Below are positions 37,528 to 45,754 of a stretch of DNA of 64,000 bases, piece by piece. Under the pieces are notes generated by a model. It did no database searches. It was not told the origin of the DNA and worked only from the letters and a program-made list of their open reading frames with translations. Origin of the DNA: Pseudomonas sp. GD03919 (lineage in GTDB: Bacteria; Pseudomonadota; Gammaproteobacteria; Pseudomonadales; Pseudomonadaceae); contig NZ_CP104582.1 of the NCBI RefSeq assembly GCF_029814935.1, positions 1,054,001 to 1,118,000 on the forward strand, given 5' to 3'. The number at the start of each line of letters is the position of its first letter. Position 1 is the stretch's first letter. The translations under genes and the position numbers were made by a program.

Positions 37528-37692
37528 TCAGGGTTGCTGGCAAAGATCATGCCCCAGCAACTGCGAGGCCAGTCCCTTGGCCAGGTAGGTTTCCACCACG
37601 CGGCCGTTGCCGCAGTCAGTCTTGTGGCCGATGGCGATGCCGATGGAAAGCAGCACGAAAAGCGCCAGGCCGATATTCTGGATGGGCGTCAT
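37528..37692 (-). CDS. Small membrane-anchored protein, 54 residues
   Basis: ATG at 37692 reads MTPIQNIGLALFVLLSIGIA then a polar tail with two Cys (KTDCGNGR, HDLCQQP) and stops at 37528. One N-terminal helix and a short periplasmic tail are expected. Codons are GC-rich at third positions, as in real genes here. The ribosome-binding site is weak. The next gene starts 26 bases downstream on the same strand. Confidence 0.5.
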   Translation of the reverse strand: MTPIQNIGLALFVLLSIGIAIGHKTDCGNGRVVETYLAKGLASQLLGHDLCQQP

Positions 37693-37796
37693 GACAGGGC
37701 TCGCTGGGTAAATAATGGGGCAGGATGAAGAGGCGGGCAGGGGATGGCAAGTGCCAACCCCATCGCCATCACGTCGCTGTTACAGAGATGTGAACG

Positions 37797-38006
37797 TTAC
37801 GGCAACGTGATCGACAGACCGCCCAGCATGACGCGCGCAATGATCATCCAGACAACCACACTGATGATGCCCAGCACGCTGTAGCCGACGACGATACCCA
37901 GCGCGATCTGCTTCCATAGCCCGGCATGGCGGTTGGGTTCGTTGCGGTAATGCATCGGCACATCACGCTCCGCCCGCAGATCGTCGAAGTCGTCTCTCGC
38001 TCTCAA
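37797..38006 (-). CDS. Small single-helix membrane protein
   Basis: 69 residues from a TTG start with a strong caggag site 6 bases ahead; an ATG 18 bases further upstream (75 residues) is the alternative. Charged N-terminus (RARDDFDDLRAERDVPMHYRNEPNRH) then a helix (IALGIVVGYSVLGIISVVVWMIIARVML). Unknown function. Confidence 0.6.
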   Translation of the reverse strand: MRARDDFDDLRAERDVPMHYRNEPNRHAGLWKQIALGIVVGYSVLGIISVVVWMIIARVMLGGLSITLP

Positions 38007-38208
38007 GGTGCTCTCCTGGTTCATGGGCCAGCGCACGGCGGCGCTGCAGCCTGCTGGGCGCGGATTTTCCGGCATCGCCCGACAGCCCTGCAAGCACCGT
38101 TCGGGCGGTTGACAGGTCAGCCGCAGGCTCAGAAACCCGCAATTGAGCGCATCGCCACCGCTGAAGGCTAACCGCTTGATAAAACGTAAATTTATCGATG
38201 ATCTGGGG

Positions 38209-38237
38209 TTGACAGCGGTAGGCGAGACGCGGAAAAT
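38209..38237 (+). promoter_or_regulatory. Putative sigma-70 promoter of tRNA-Met
   Basis: TTGACA at 38209-38214, a 17-base spacer, and gaaaat as a weak -10, ending 10 bases before the tRNA. Confidence 0.5.
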
Positions 38238-38247
38238 GCGCGCCGTT

Positions 38248-38324
38248 GGCTACATAGCTCAGTTGGTTAGAGCGCAGCATTCATAATGCTGATGTCCCAG
38301 GTTCAAGTCCCGGTGTAGCCACCA
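38248..38324 (+). tRNA. tRNA-Met (anticodon CAT)
   Basis: Complete cloverleaf of 77 bases: acceptor GGCTACA/TGTAGCC, D-arm AGCTCAGTTGGTTAGAGC, anticodon stem CAGCA/TGCTG with loop TTCATAA (CAT at 38282-38284), T-loop GTTCAAGTC, encoded CCA. The A-U rich acceptor pairs fit elongator Met rather than initiator. Confidence 0.96.
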
Positions 38325-38332
38325 TAAATTTC

Positions 38333-38362
38333 AAGGGGTTAGCGTAAGCTAGCCCCTTTTTA
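38333..38362 (+). terminator. Terminator of tRNA-Met
   Basis: aaggggttagc-gtaa-gctagcccctttt hairpin with T-run. Confidence 0.88.
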
Positions 38363-38419
38363 TTTGCCCGCTTTTTGTCCCTTTTAGTCGCCCTTGGAGC
38401 GAAGCTGGCTCAATAGCCG

Positions 38420-38779
38420 TCAGGCCACGTCCGCCAGCAAACTTTCATAGGGGATGCGTAGGCCGTCATGCAGGCGTCTGATCATCGCCAGGCTCAATTT
38501 TCGCTTGCGGTTCAATACTTCGGAAACTCGGCCACTGGAGCCAATGAATGGCTCGAGGTCGCGCGGCGTCAAGCCTTGCTGATCCATACGAAATTTGATG
38601 GCTTCGATAGGGTCGGACGGCGGCATCGGGGCGTGCTCGTCTTCGTATTTGCTCACAAGAAGAGCCAGCACTTCGAGTTCATCACCTTCAGGCGTTCCAA
38701 TCTCTGCGCCCCACAGCTCCTCAATGCGCGCCATCGATGCTGTGTAATCTTGCTCGGTACGAATGGGCTTGATGTTCAT
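38420..38779 (-). CDS. higA: HigA-type antitoxin
   Basis: 119 residues: acidic N-terminal half (EELWGAEIGTPEGDELEVLALLVSKYEDEH) and a C-terminal XRE-type HTH (IKFRMDQQGLTPRDLEPFIGSSGRVSEVLNRKRKLSLAMIRRLHDGLRIP). It neutralises HigB and represses the operon. Its ATG overlaps the higB stop (TGATG), with toxin first, the order usual for higBA. Confidence 0.9.
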   Translation of the reverse strand: MNIKPIRTEQDYTASMARIEELWGAEIGTPEGDELEVLALLVSKYEDEHAPMPPSDPIEAIKFRMDQQGLTPRDLEPFIGSSGRVSEVLNRKRKLSLAMIRRLHDGLRIPYESLLADVA

Positions 38780-39081
38780 CAGACAGTCTCCGCGTCAATT
38801 TGGTCGTATTGGGCATGAGAGCCAACGAAGCGCACCTTGGCCAATTGTCGTTGATAGTCGATGGCAAGAATTATCCGGTACTTGTTTCCCGCAATGTTGA
38901 ACACCACTCGACTCCCCTTGAGAATGCTGGCTGTGCGCAATTCGGCCTTCAGCTCCTGTTGCGTGCGGTATGTAGCCTTCTCCATATGCCTGTAACACTC
39001 GACCATGGGTGACTGAGCATCGGCATAAGCAGGGCTGCTCTCCCAGAATGTTCGGAGTGTCCCTCTCGAAATAACATGCAC
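38779..39081 (-). CDS. higB: HigB-type toxin (mRNA interferase)
   Basis: 100 residues from GTG, matching the HigB toxin family: VHVISRGTLRTFWES, KATYRTQQELKAELRTASILKGSRVVFNIAGNKYRIILAIDY and RFVGSHAQYDQID. The GTG with ggag 8 bases ahead overlaps the stop of the preceding antitoxin-like gene (TAGTG). It should cut mRNA on the ribosome when free of HigA. It appears intact. Confidence 0.88.
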   Translation of the reverse strand: MHVISRGTLRTFWESSPAYADAQSPMVECYRHMEKATYRTQQELKAELRTASILKGSRVVFNIAGNKYRIILAIDYQRQLAKVRFVGSHAQYDQIDAETV

Positions 39082-39308
39082 TAGCTTTCTCCCGTTTTGG
39101 GAGATGTCGGGTTGTTCGCGCTGCAAGGGCAAGTCCCGTAAAACTCAGGCGCGACGGCCGGTGGGCTTGGTTGCTGGTGCATGAGTGCTTCAGGCAGCAT
39201 TTGCCGCACCTCCTCCGCCATCGAGCGCCCATTGCGGGATGCTTGGGCGCGCAAGCGTTGTTTGAGGTCGTCGTCGATGCGGATGGTCAGGTTAGCTATC
39301 AGCGCCAC
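39081..39308 (-). CDS. Orphan ribbon-helix-helix antitoxin (FitA/VapB-like)
   Basis: 75 residues; LIANLTIRIDDDLKQRLRAQASRNGRSMAEEVRQMLPEAL is an Arc-type ribbon-helix-helix with the pattern of FitA/VapB antitoxins. No PIN-domain toxin follows; higB does, sharing one base with this stop. The tail (QQPSPPAVAPEFYGTCPCSANN...) is not typical of the family and may be new sequence. The start is uncertain: GTG at 39308 is the only usual codon close to the domain and lies inside the 3' stump of another gene. Confidence 0.6.
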   Translation of the reverse strand: MALIANLTIRIDDDLKQRLRAQASRNGRSMAEEVRQMLPEALMHQQPSPPAVAPEFYGTCPCSANNPTSPKTGES

Positions 39309-39425
39309 CAGCGATTGAGCAGGGCGCACAACGAGCGCTCGCCGGGTGGGGAGGGCGGGGCGAAGCGCGGCATGTCGCGCAGGGCGATCCACAGATCGCC
39401 TTGCCATTCAGCAGGCTGATGCGTT
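39299..39425 (-). pseudogene. 3' stump of an unidentified gene cut by the IS66 element
   Basis: On the minus strand, the frame that runs out of the IS end reads HQPAEWQGDLWIALRDMPRF, then a Pro-rich stretch and LLNRWWR, stop. Third codon positions are strongly GC-rich, as in real genes here, and the reading frame starts exactly at the IS boundary. The upstream part is missing from the other side of the IS. I cannot name the family. Confidence 0.6.
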
Positions 39426-39508
39426 GTAACCGCTCCATAAACCCCACCTTCAACTGACCTGTCCGTTCCCGGATGCTGGGCTCCCCATTTTTCCCGTGGA
39501 GCTCCGTC

Positions 39509-39868
39509 ATGATGCGTCCCGACGCCAAGGTGCAAAAAGTCTACCTCTACCCAAAGCCCGTCGATTTCCGCAAATCCATCAACGGCCTGGCCGCTCTGGT
39601 CGAGCTGGACATCAAGGTGGAAGTGTTCAACCCCGTGCTGTTCGTGTTCCTCAACCGCACCCGCAGTCAGGTCAAGATCCTCTACTGGGAGCGCAATGGC
39701 TTCTGCCTGTGGCTCAAGCGTTTGGAAGCCGAACGCTTCAAGACCAAGCCCGATGCCGGCGACGAGGCCATCGAGCTGACGGTCGATGAGTTGAACTGGC
39801 TGCTCGACGGCATCGACCTGTGGCGCAACCGTCCGCACCAGATACTGACGCCGCGTTTCGTGACCTGA
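39509..39868 (+). CDS. tnpB: IS66 family accessory protein TnpB
   Basis: 119 residues with the IS66 Orf2 signature: VYLYPKPVDFRKSINGLAALVELDI, VFLNRTRSQVKILYWERNGFCLWLKRLEAERF. It is required with TnpC for transposition of related elements; its biochemical role is unclear. ATGATG start after a tggag site. Apparently intact. Confidence 0.93.
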   Translation: MMRPDAKVQKVYLYPKPVDFRKSINGLAALVELDIKVEVFNPVLFVFLNRTRSQVKILYWERNGFCLWLKRLEAERFKTKPDAGDEAIELTVDELNWLLDGIDLWRNRPHQILTPRFVT

Positions 39869-39887
39869 GCCGGTATAATCCACGGCC

Positions 39888-41444
39888 ATGATCGCCGTGC
39901 CCGCCCCCCTTCCTGACGACCCAATCCTGCTCAAGCATTTACTGCTGCTGGCCAGTGAACAGGCGGCTGCGAAAGATGCTCGCATAGAACAACTTCAGGA
40001 ACAGGTCGCCCTGCTGCGCCACAAGTTGTTCTCGCCCAAGTCCGAGCGCAGCCCTGAAGACGCCGACTCACCGCAGTTGGCCATGTTCAACGAGGTCGAA
40101 GAGCTGATCGAAGCGGCCGCTGCGCCAAGCGAAGCCGAAGCCGAAGCCGAAGCCGAAGAAATCGTTGCGCCGGTCAAGCGCCGTGGCAAGCGCAAGCCGT
40201 TGCCGGCCAACCTGCCGCGTGTCGAGGTCATCCACGACCTGCCCGAGCACGAGCTGACTTGCGCCTGTGGCGCCTGCAAACAAGTCATCGGCGAGGAGAC
40301 CAGCGAGTAGCTGGAGATCATCCCGATGCAGGTGCGGGTCATCCGCCATATCCGCAAGACCTACGCCTGCAAGGCCTGCGAAGCGGCGCCGATCACTGCC
40401 GACAAGCCGGCCCAACTGATCGAGAAGAGCCTGGCCAGCCCCAGCGTGCTGGCGATGCTGCTGACCACCAAGTACGCCGACGGCATCCCGCTGTACCGCT
40501 TCGAGAAGATGCTCAGCCGCCACGGCGTCGACATACCACGCCAGACCCTGGCGCGCTGGGTGATCCAGAGCGGTGAACAGCTGCAACCGCTGCTCAACCT
40601 GCTGCGCGACAAGTTGCTCGAATACCCCGTTTTGCACTGCGACGAAACGCGCCTGCAGGTGCTGCATGAACCGGGACGCGATCCCACCGCGCAGTCCTGG
40701 ATGTGGGTACAAAGCGGTGGACCACCGGATAAGCCGGTGATCCTCTTCGACTACACCGCCAGCCGCGCGCAGGAGGTGCCGCTGCGCTTGCTCGACGGCT
40801 ATCGCGGCTACCTGATGACCGACGACTACGCCGGCTACAACGCCGTGGCCGCGCAAGAAGGCATCGAACGCCTCGGCTGCTGGGCGCATGCGCGGCGCAA
40901 GTTCGTCGAGGCGCAGAAAGTGCAACCCAAGGGCAAAACCGGCCGTGCCGACATGGCGCTGAACCTGATCAACAAGCTCTACGGCATCGAGCGTGACCTG
41001 AAGGACGCTTGCGATACCGAGCGCCTGGTCGCCCGTCAGCAACGCAGCCGGCCGCTGCTCGATCAACTCAAGACCTGGCTGGACAAGACCCAGCCGCAGG
41101 TCGCCGGGCAGACGGCGCTGGGCAGGGCGGTGAACTACCTGGCCAGCAACTGGAGAAAGCTGGTGCGCTACGTCGAAGGTGGAAATCTGCCGATCGACAA
41201 CAACCGTGCCGAGAACGCCATCCGCCCGTTCGTTATCGGGCGCAAGAACTGGCTGTTCAGCGACACGCCCAAGGGGGCCACGGCCAGCGCGCAGATCTAC
41301 AGCCTGATCGAAACCGCCAAGGCCAATGGCCAGGAGCCTTACGCCTGGCTGCGCCACATCCTCGAACGCCTGCCGGCCGCCAATAGCGTCGAGGATTACG
41401 AAGCGCTGCTGCCGTGGAATTGCTCGCCAGTGAGCGCATCCTGA
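39888..41444 (+). pseudogene. tnpC: IS66 transposase TnpC, interrupted by an in-frame amber codon
   Basis: DDE transposase reading in one frame apart from TAG at 40308-40310, where the context ([15 protein letters not shown]) suggests an original CAG Gln. Before it: coiled-coil leader (AKDARIEQLQEQVALLRHKLF), an Ala-Glu repeat and the zinc-binding CACGAC. After it: [19 protein letters not shown] and [10 protein letters not shown] supplying the catalytic acids, and the IS66 C-terminus. A Met 15 bases after the stop could allow restart of a 372-residue protein, but without the N-terminal domain. Confidence 0.9.
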
Positions 41445-41489
41445 CAGACCCGCCCCATCAGCAGTAGGTGGGGTTTATGGAGCGGTTAC

Positions 41490-41814
41490 GGCTGCTGTGG
41501 GGGACAGTGTGCTGCGGCAGTTCGCCGGGCTGTTGCGTGATGGCGTGCGTGTGGTGGACAAGGTTGGCCGGCTTGGTGGCGAGGAGTTTCTGATCATCCT
41601 GCCGGAGACGGATGCTGCCAGCGCCGAGCGTGCGGTGCATGCCCTGCAAAAACGTATCAACGGATTTCCCTTCGAGCGGGTGCAGCACAAGAGTGCCAGC
41701 TTTGGCATTGCCGAGTACCGTCCCGGTGAAAGCCTGGACAGCCTGATGGAGCGCGCGGATCAGGCCATGTACCGTGCCAAGGCCAATGGCCGTGACTGTG
41801 TCGAAACGCTCTGA
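41490..41814 (+). pseudogene. 3' fragment of a GGDEF-domain (diguanylate cyclase) gene
   Basis: The frame begins at the IS66 end with AAVGDSVLRQFAGLLRDGV and runs through GRLGGEEFLIILPET (the GGEEF active site) to ADQAMYRAKANGRDCVETL, stop. Everything before the middle of the GGDEF domain, including the first metal-binding Asp and any sensor domain, is missing. A GTG at 41497 could start a short peptide, but it could not be an active cyclase. Confidence 0.88.
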
Positions 41815-41908
41815 GGGAGCGCCTGGAAACATACCCGTTGCGCGATGTTGCGCAGCCGACATTGCCTGGCCTGCGTGCGAGATGCTGTTTTTTGACTGGA
41901 GACGCTTT

Positions 41909-42271
41909 ATGCAAAGAATTGCTCAGACCCTCTGTGTGGCTGCCGTGCCGTTGTTACTGGCAGGTTGCGTCACGTCCGGTAGCGAGCAGGATGGCCGCGT
42001 GACCGAGCAATGGCAGGGCCGTTGGCACGGGCCGGAGGGCACCTACCTGGACATCACCGGCACGCCAGCCGATTACCGCCTGACCATCGCCGACCTCGAC
42101 GGCCCACGGCGTTTTGTCGGCCGGGCGCAGGGTGGGCAGATCGTCTTCGTGCGTGACGGTGTGGTGGAGCGCATCCGTGCCAGCGACGGCGAGGCCACCG
42201 GCATGAAGTGGCTGCTGGACAAACAGAACTGCCTGACCGTGCGCAGCGGCGAGGGCTATTGCCGCGACTGA
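41909..42271 (+). CDS. Putative lipoprotein of unknown function
   Basis: 120 residues. Lipoprotein signal MQRIAQTLCVAAVPLLLAGC (Cys20), then a small beta-rich domain (WQGRWHGPEGTYLDITGTPADYRLTIADLDGPRRFVGRAQGGQIVFVRD) and a Cys pair near the end (NCLTV...GYCRD). A ctggag site precedes the ATG. sbcC starts 48 bases after its stop. No family recognised. Confidence 0.8.
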   Translation: MQRIAQTLCVAAVPLLLAGCVTSGSEQDGRVTEQWQGRWHGPEGTYLDITGTPADYRLTIADLDGPRRFVGRAQGGQIVFVRDGVVERIRASDGEATGMKWLLDKQNCLTVRSGEGYCRD

Positions 42272-42319
42272 ATCCCCGATATGCCAGAATGTGCGCCTCC
42301 ATCGGCTTACGACCTGTGC

Positions 42320-45300
42320 ATGAAAATCCTCAGCCTGCGCCTCAAGAACCTCAATTCCCTCAAGGGCGAATGGCAGATCGACTTCGCTGCCGAGCCTTTC
42401 GCCGGTAGCGGCCTGTTCGCCATCACCGGGCCGACCGGCGCGGGCAAGACTACCTTGCTCGATGCCATCTGCCTGGCCCTGTATCACCGCACACCGCGCA
42501 TGAGCACGCTGTCGGCCAGCGGCAACGAGCTGATGACGCGGCACACCGCCGATTGCCTGGCCGAGGTCGAGTTCGAGGTCAAGGGGCAGGGCTACCGCGC
42601 CTTCTGGAGCCAGCGCCGTGCGCGGGACAAGATCGACGGCGCGCTGCAGGCGCCCAAGGTGGAGCTGGCGCGTATCGCCGATGGTGAAATCCTCACCGAT
42701 AAGATTCGTGAAAAGGAAAGCCTGACCGCCGAACTGACCGGTCTGGACTTCGAGCGTTTCACCAAGTCCATGCTGCTGGCGCAGGGCGGTTTCGCCGCCT
42801 TCCTCGAAGCCAATGCCAACCAGCGCGCCGAGCTGCTGGAGGAGCTGACCGGCACCGAGGTGTACGGGCAGATTTCGCAGCAGGTCTACGAACGCACCAA
42901 GGCGGCGGAGCAGGCGCTGAACCTGCTGAAAAGCCGCGCCCAGGGCATGGAGTTGCTGGACGAGGCGCAGCGCGCCGAGTTGCAGGCCGAAGCCGAGCGC
43001 CTGGCGCAGGAGCAGGCGCCACTGCTGGCCGAACAACAGACGCTGCTGGCGCAGCAGCGCTGGCGTGAGGCGTTGCAGCGCGCCGAGCAACAGGCTGCCG
43101 AAGCCACATTGCTGCTGGAGCAGGCCCGCCAGCGTCAGACCGATGCCGGCCATGATCTACAGCGCCTGGCCGCCAGCGAGCCCGCCGCACGTTTGCAGCC
43201 GCTGCACCAGGGCTGGCAGCAGGCGCAGCACGATTGCCAGCAGGTTGAACAAGGGCTACTGGCACTGCGCGAGCAGATGCAGGCGTGCGCTGAGCGTGAG
43301 CGCCAGGCGCTGTGGCAGGCCAGTGGCCAGGCTACGCATTGGCGTGACGAGCGCCTGGCCGCCCTGACGCAGGTGCAGCATCAGCACGCTGAGGTGCAGG
43401 CCTGGCTAAGCGAGCACAGCCAGCATGCGCGATTGGGCGAATTGCTCAGTGGCTGGGACGAGCGCTTTGCGCAGCGGGCAAAGGCTGAGCAGGCGTTGCA
43501 GGCGACGCAGATGCGCCTGGACGAGTCCGCAGCACAACTGACGACGCTGCAGCGCCAGCGTGATGAGCACAGCGTGCGCCTGGCGACGTTGCAGCAGCAG
43601 GTGCAGCAGGCGCGCGATGCCGAGGCACAGCAGCAGGGCGCCGTACTGGCGCTGCTGGGGGACGCTGGAGAGGCCGGCTTGCGCCAGGCTTGGCAGCGTC
43701 TGCAAGCACGCAGCCGGGTATTCGACCGGCTGCAGCAATTGGCGCAGAGTCGCGAAGCGCTGGCCAGGCAGCTCGCCGAACTGCCGCCGCGCCTGGCCGA
43801 GCTGCAAGGTCTGCAGAGCGGCAAGAACGCGGAGATCACGGCCCTGCGCGAGCGCTACAAGACACTCAAACAGCAGGTCGCCGACAAGGAAAAGCTGCTG
43901 GAGCAGGAACAACGCATTCAGGATCTGGAGGCCCATCGCGCCCGCCTGCAACCGGGCGATGCCTGCCCGCTGTGCGGCTCGCACGAACATCCGGCGATCA
44001 GCCAGTACCAGGCGTTGAACGTCTCGGCCACCGAGCAGGCGCTGGCGCAGTGCCGCAGTGAGTTGAGCGAGCTGGAAAGCCAGGGCGCCAATCTGCGAGA
44101 TGAACTGACCCGCCTGGCTGCGCAGATCGAGCAGGTGCAGGCGCAACAGGCGCAGGCCGAGGCGCAATGGCAGCCGCTGGATCAGCAGTGGCAGCAACAA
44201 CTGAACGAGCATGATATCCGGCTGCAGGACGTTGCCGAGTTGGCCGTTCTGCAACAGCAGCACGAGCACGAACTGGCGGCGCTGCAGGCGCGCCTGGAAA
44301 CCGTGCAGGCGCAGCAAACCGAACTGCAGCGCCTGCGTGAGGTACGTGAAAAGGGCGAGCGCGCGCTGGCCGAGGCCGAGCGGCAGCAGGCGTTGCTCAG
44401 CCGTGATCTGGACAACACCCAGGCGCGCTTGGCCGAGCAACAGACACATCTGCGCGATGTGCAGGCCGAGCAGGCGCAGTTGAGCCAGGCATTGCTGGCC
44501 AGTCTGCAGGGCTTCGCCAGCGCGTTGCCGGCCGACAGTGCAGGCTGGTTGATGCAGCAGAAAGCCGCCTGGCAAGCCTGGCAGCAGGCGCAGGCGGACG
44601 AGCTGCAGTTGTTGCAACGCGCACGCGAAGCACAGCGACAACTGGACGAAGCCCAGGCGCAGGCCGAGCACTGGCAACAACGTTGGCAGGCGGCGGGCGC
44701 ACCGAGCCTGGATGTCGTCGTCCCAGCCGCCGACCCGCAGCAGGCGCTGCGCGAGACGGCCGAGCGGCTGGCTGCCACCCAGCGTGAACGCGATGGCCTG
44801 GCCGGTAGCGAACAGGCCCAGATCGCCTTGCTGGCGCGCGAACAGCAACGGCTGCAAAGCTGCTGGCAGACCTGGCAAGAGGCGTTGGCCAGCAGCCCCT
44901 TCGCCGATCAGGCGGCGTTCGAGGCGGCCGTGCTGAGCGATGACGAACGCCAACGCTTGCTGCAGCTCAAGGCCGATCTCGAACGCGCGCACACCCAGGC
45001 CATGACCCTGCAGGCCGCAGCCCAGGCCGAGGTGCAGCGTCTGCAGGCCGAAGCGCAAACCGATCTGAGCCTGGAGGCGCTAGTCGAGCAGATTCAGGCA
45101 TTGCAGGCGCGTTTGCGTGGCCTGAGCGAACGCCAGGGCGAGCTGCGCGCGCAGTTGCAGGCCGACCAAGCGCGGCGCAGTAGCCAGCAGGCGCTGTTCG
45201 CCGAGATCGAGGCGCAGACCGGCGAACATGCCCTGTGGCAGCAACTCAATGGCCTGATCGGTTCGGCCGACGGCGCCAAGTTCCGCAAGTTCGCCCAGGG

Positions 45301-45754
45301 CCTGACTCTCGATCACCTGATCCACCTGGCCAACCGTCAACTGACGCGCCTGCATGGCCGTTATCAACTGGCGCGCAAGAGCAGTGGCGAGCTGGAGCTG
45401 GAGGTGCGCGACACCTGGCAGGCCGACGTGGCGCGCGACTGCCGCACGCTGTCCGGTGGCGAGAGTTTTCTGGTCAGCCTGGCGCTGGCCCTGGCGCTGT
45501 CCGATCTGGTCAGTCACAAGACCAGCATCGACTCACTGTTTCTCGACGAAGGCTTCGGCACGCTGGACGGCGAGACGCTGGAGGTGGCGCTGGACGCGCT
45601 GGATAACCTCAACGCCAGCGGCAAGACCATCGGTGTGATCAGCCATGTCGAGGCGATGAAGGAACGCATTCCGGTGCAGTTACGGGTACACAAGGGCGTT
45701 GGCCTGGGTTACAGCCGGCTCGACGCACGTTTTGCAGTCAAAGAAGGGGTATGA
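42320..45754 (+). CDS. sbcC: Nuclease SbcCD subunit C, SMC-like ATPase
   Basis: 1144-residue Rad50-like protein; with SbcD it opens DNA hairpins and trims double-strand ends. N-terminal Walker A GPTGAGKTTLLDAI, long coiled coils on both sides of the zinc hook CPLCGSHEHP (near residue 553), C-terminal signature LSGGESFLVSLALALALSDL and Walker B SLFLDEGFGTLDG. The Gln/Ala-rich coils explain many spurious frames on the other strand. sbcD, normally directly upstream, is not in the window. A hydrolase gene follows with an ATGA overlap. Confidence 0.95.
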   Translation: MKILSLRLKNLNSLKGEWQIDFAAEPFAGSGLFAITGPTGAGKTTLLDAICLALYHRTPRMSTLSASGNELMTRHTADCLAEVEFEVKGQGYRAFWSQRRARDKIDGALQAPKVELARIADGEILTDKIREKESLTAELTGLDFERFTKSMLLAQGGFAAFLEANANQRAELLEELTGTEVYGQISQQVYERTKAAEQALNLLKSRAQGMELLDEAQRAELQAEAERLAQEQAPLLAEQQTLLAQQRWREALQRAEQQAAEATLLLEQARQRQTDAGHDLQRLAASEPAARLQPLHQGWQQAQHDCQQVEQGLLALREQMQACAERERQALWQASGQATHWRDERLAALTQVQHQHAEVQAWLSEHSQHARLGELLSGWDERFAQRAKAEQALQATQMRLDESAAQLTTLQRQRDEHSVRLATLQQQVQQARDAEAQQQGAVLALLGDAGEAGLRQAWQRLQARSRVFDRLQQLAQSREALARQLAELPPRLAELQGLQSGKNAEITALRERYKTLKQQVADKEKLLEQEQRIQDLEAHRARLQPGDACPLCGSHEHPAISQYQALNVSATEQALAQCRSELSELESQGANLRDELTRLAAQIEQVQAQQAQAEAQWQPLDQQWQQQLNEHDIRLQDVAELAVLQQQHEHELAALQARLETVQAQQTELQRLREVREKGERALAEAERQQALLSRDLDNTQARLAEQQTHLRDVQAEQAQLSQALLASLQGFASALPADSAGWLMQQKAAWQAWQQAQADELQLLQRAREAQRQLDEAQAQAEHWQQRWQAAGAPSLDVVVPAADPQQALRETAERLAATQRERDGLAGSEQAQIALLAREQQRLQSCWQTWQEALASSPFADQAAFEAAVLSDDERQRLLQLKADLERAHTQAMTLQAAAQAEVQRLQAEAQTDLSLEALVEQIQALQARLRGLSERQGELRAQLQADQARRSSQQALFAEIEAQTGEHALWQQLNGLIGSADGAKFRKFAQGLTLDHLIHLANRQLTRLHGRYQLARKSSGELELEVRDTWQADVARDCRTLSGGESFLVSLALALALSDLVSHKTSIDSLFLDEGFGTLDGETLEVALDALDNLNASGKTIGVISHVEAMKERIPVQLRVHKGVGLGYSRLDARFAVKEGV

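Larger units (their letters stand above)
39426..41489 (+). mobile_element. IS66-family insertion sequence, 2064 bp
   Basis: Bounded by perfect 23-bp inverted repeats (39426-39448 and 41467-41489, starting gtaaccgctcc). It carries tnpB and tnpC; no tnpA fits in the 60 bases before tnpB. Flanking octamers differ (gatgcgtt on the left, ggctgctg on the right), so there is no target duplication. tnpC has an in-frame amber codon. Confidence 0.92.

Noticed and set aside
39888..40310. Independent small gene ending at the amber codon
   Set aside because: The frame continues directly into the rest of the IS66 transposase, so it is one broken gene.
43381..45058. Long minus-strand frame of 550 residues inside sbcC
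   Set aside because: Leu/Gln/Arg-rich reflection of the coiled-coil codons of sbcC on the opposite strand.
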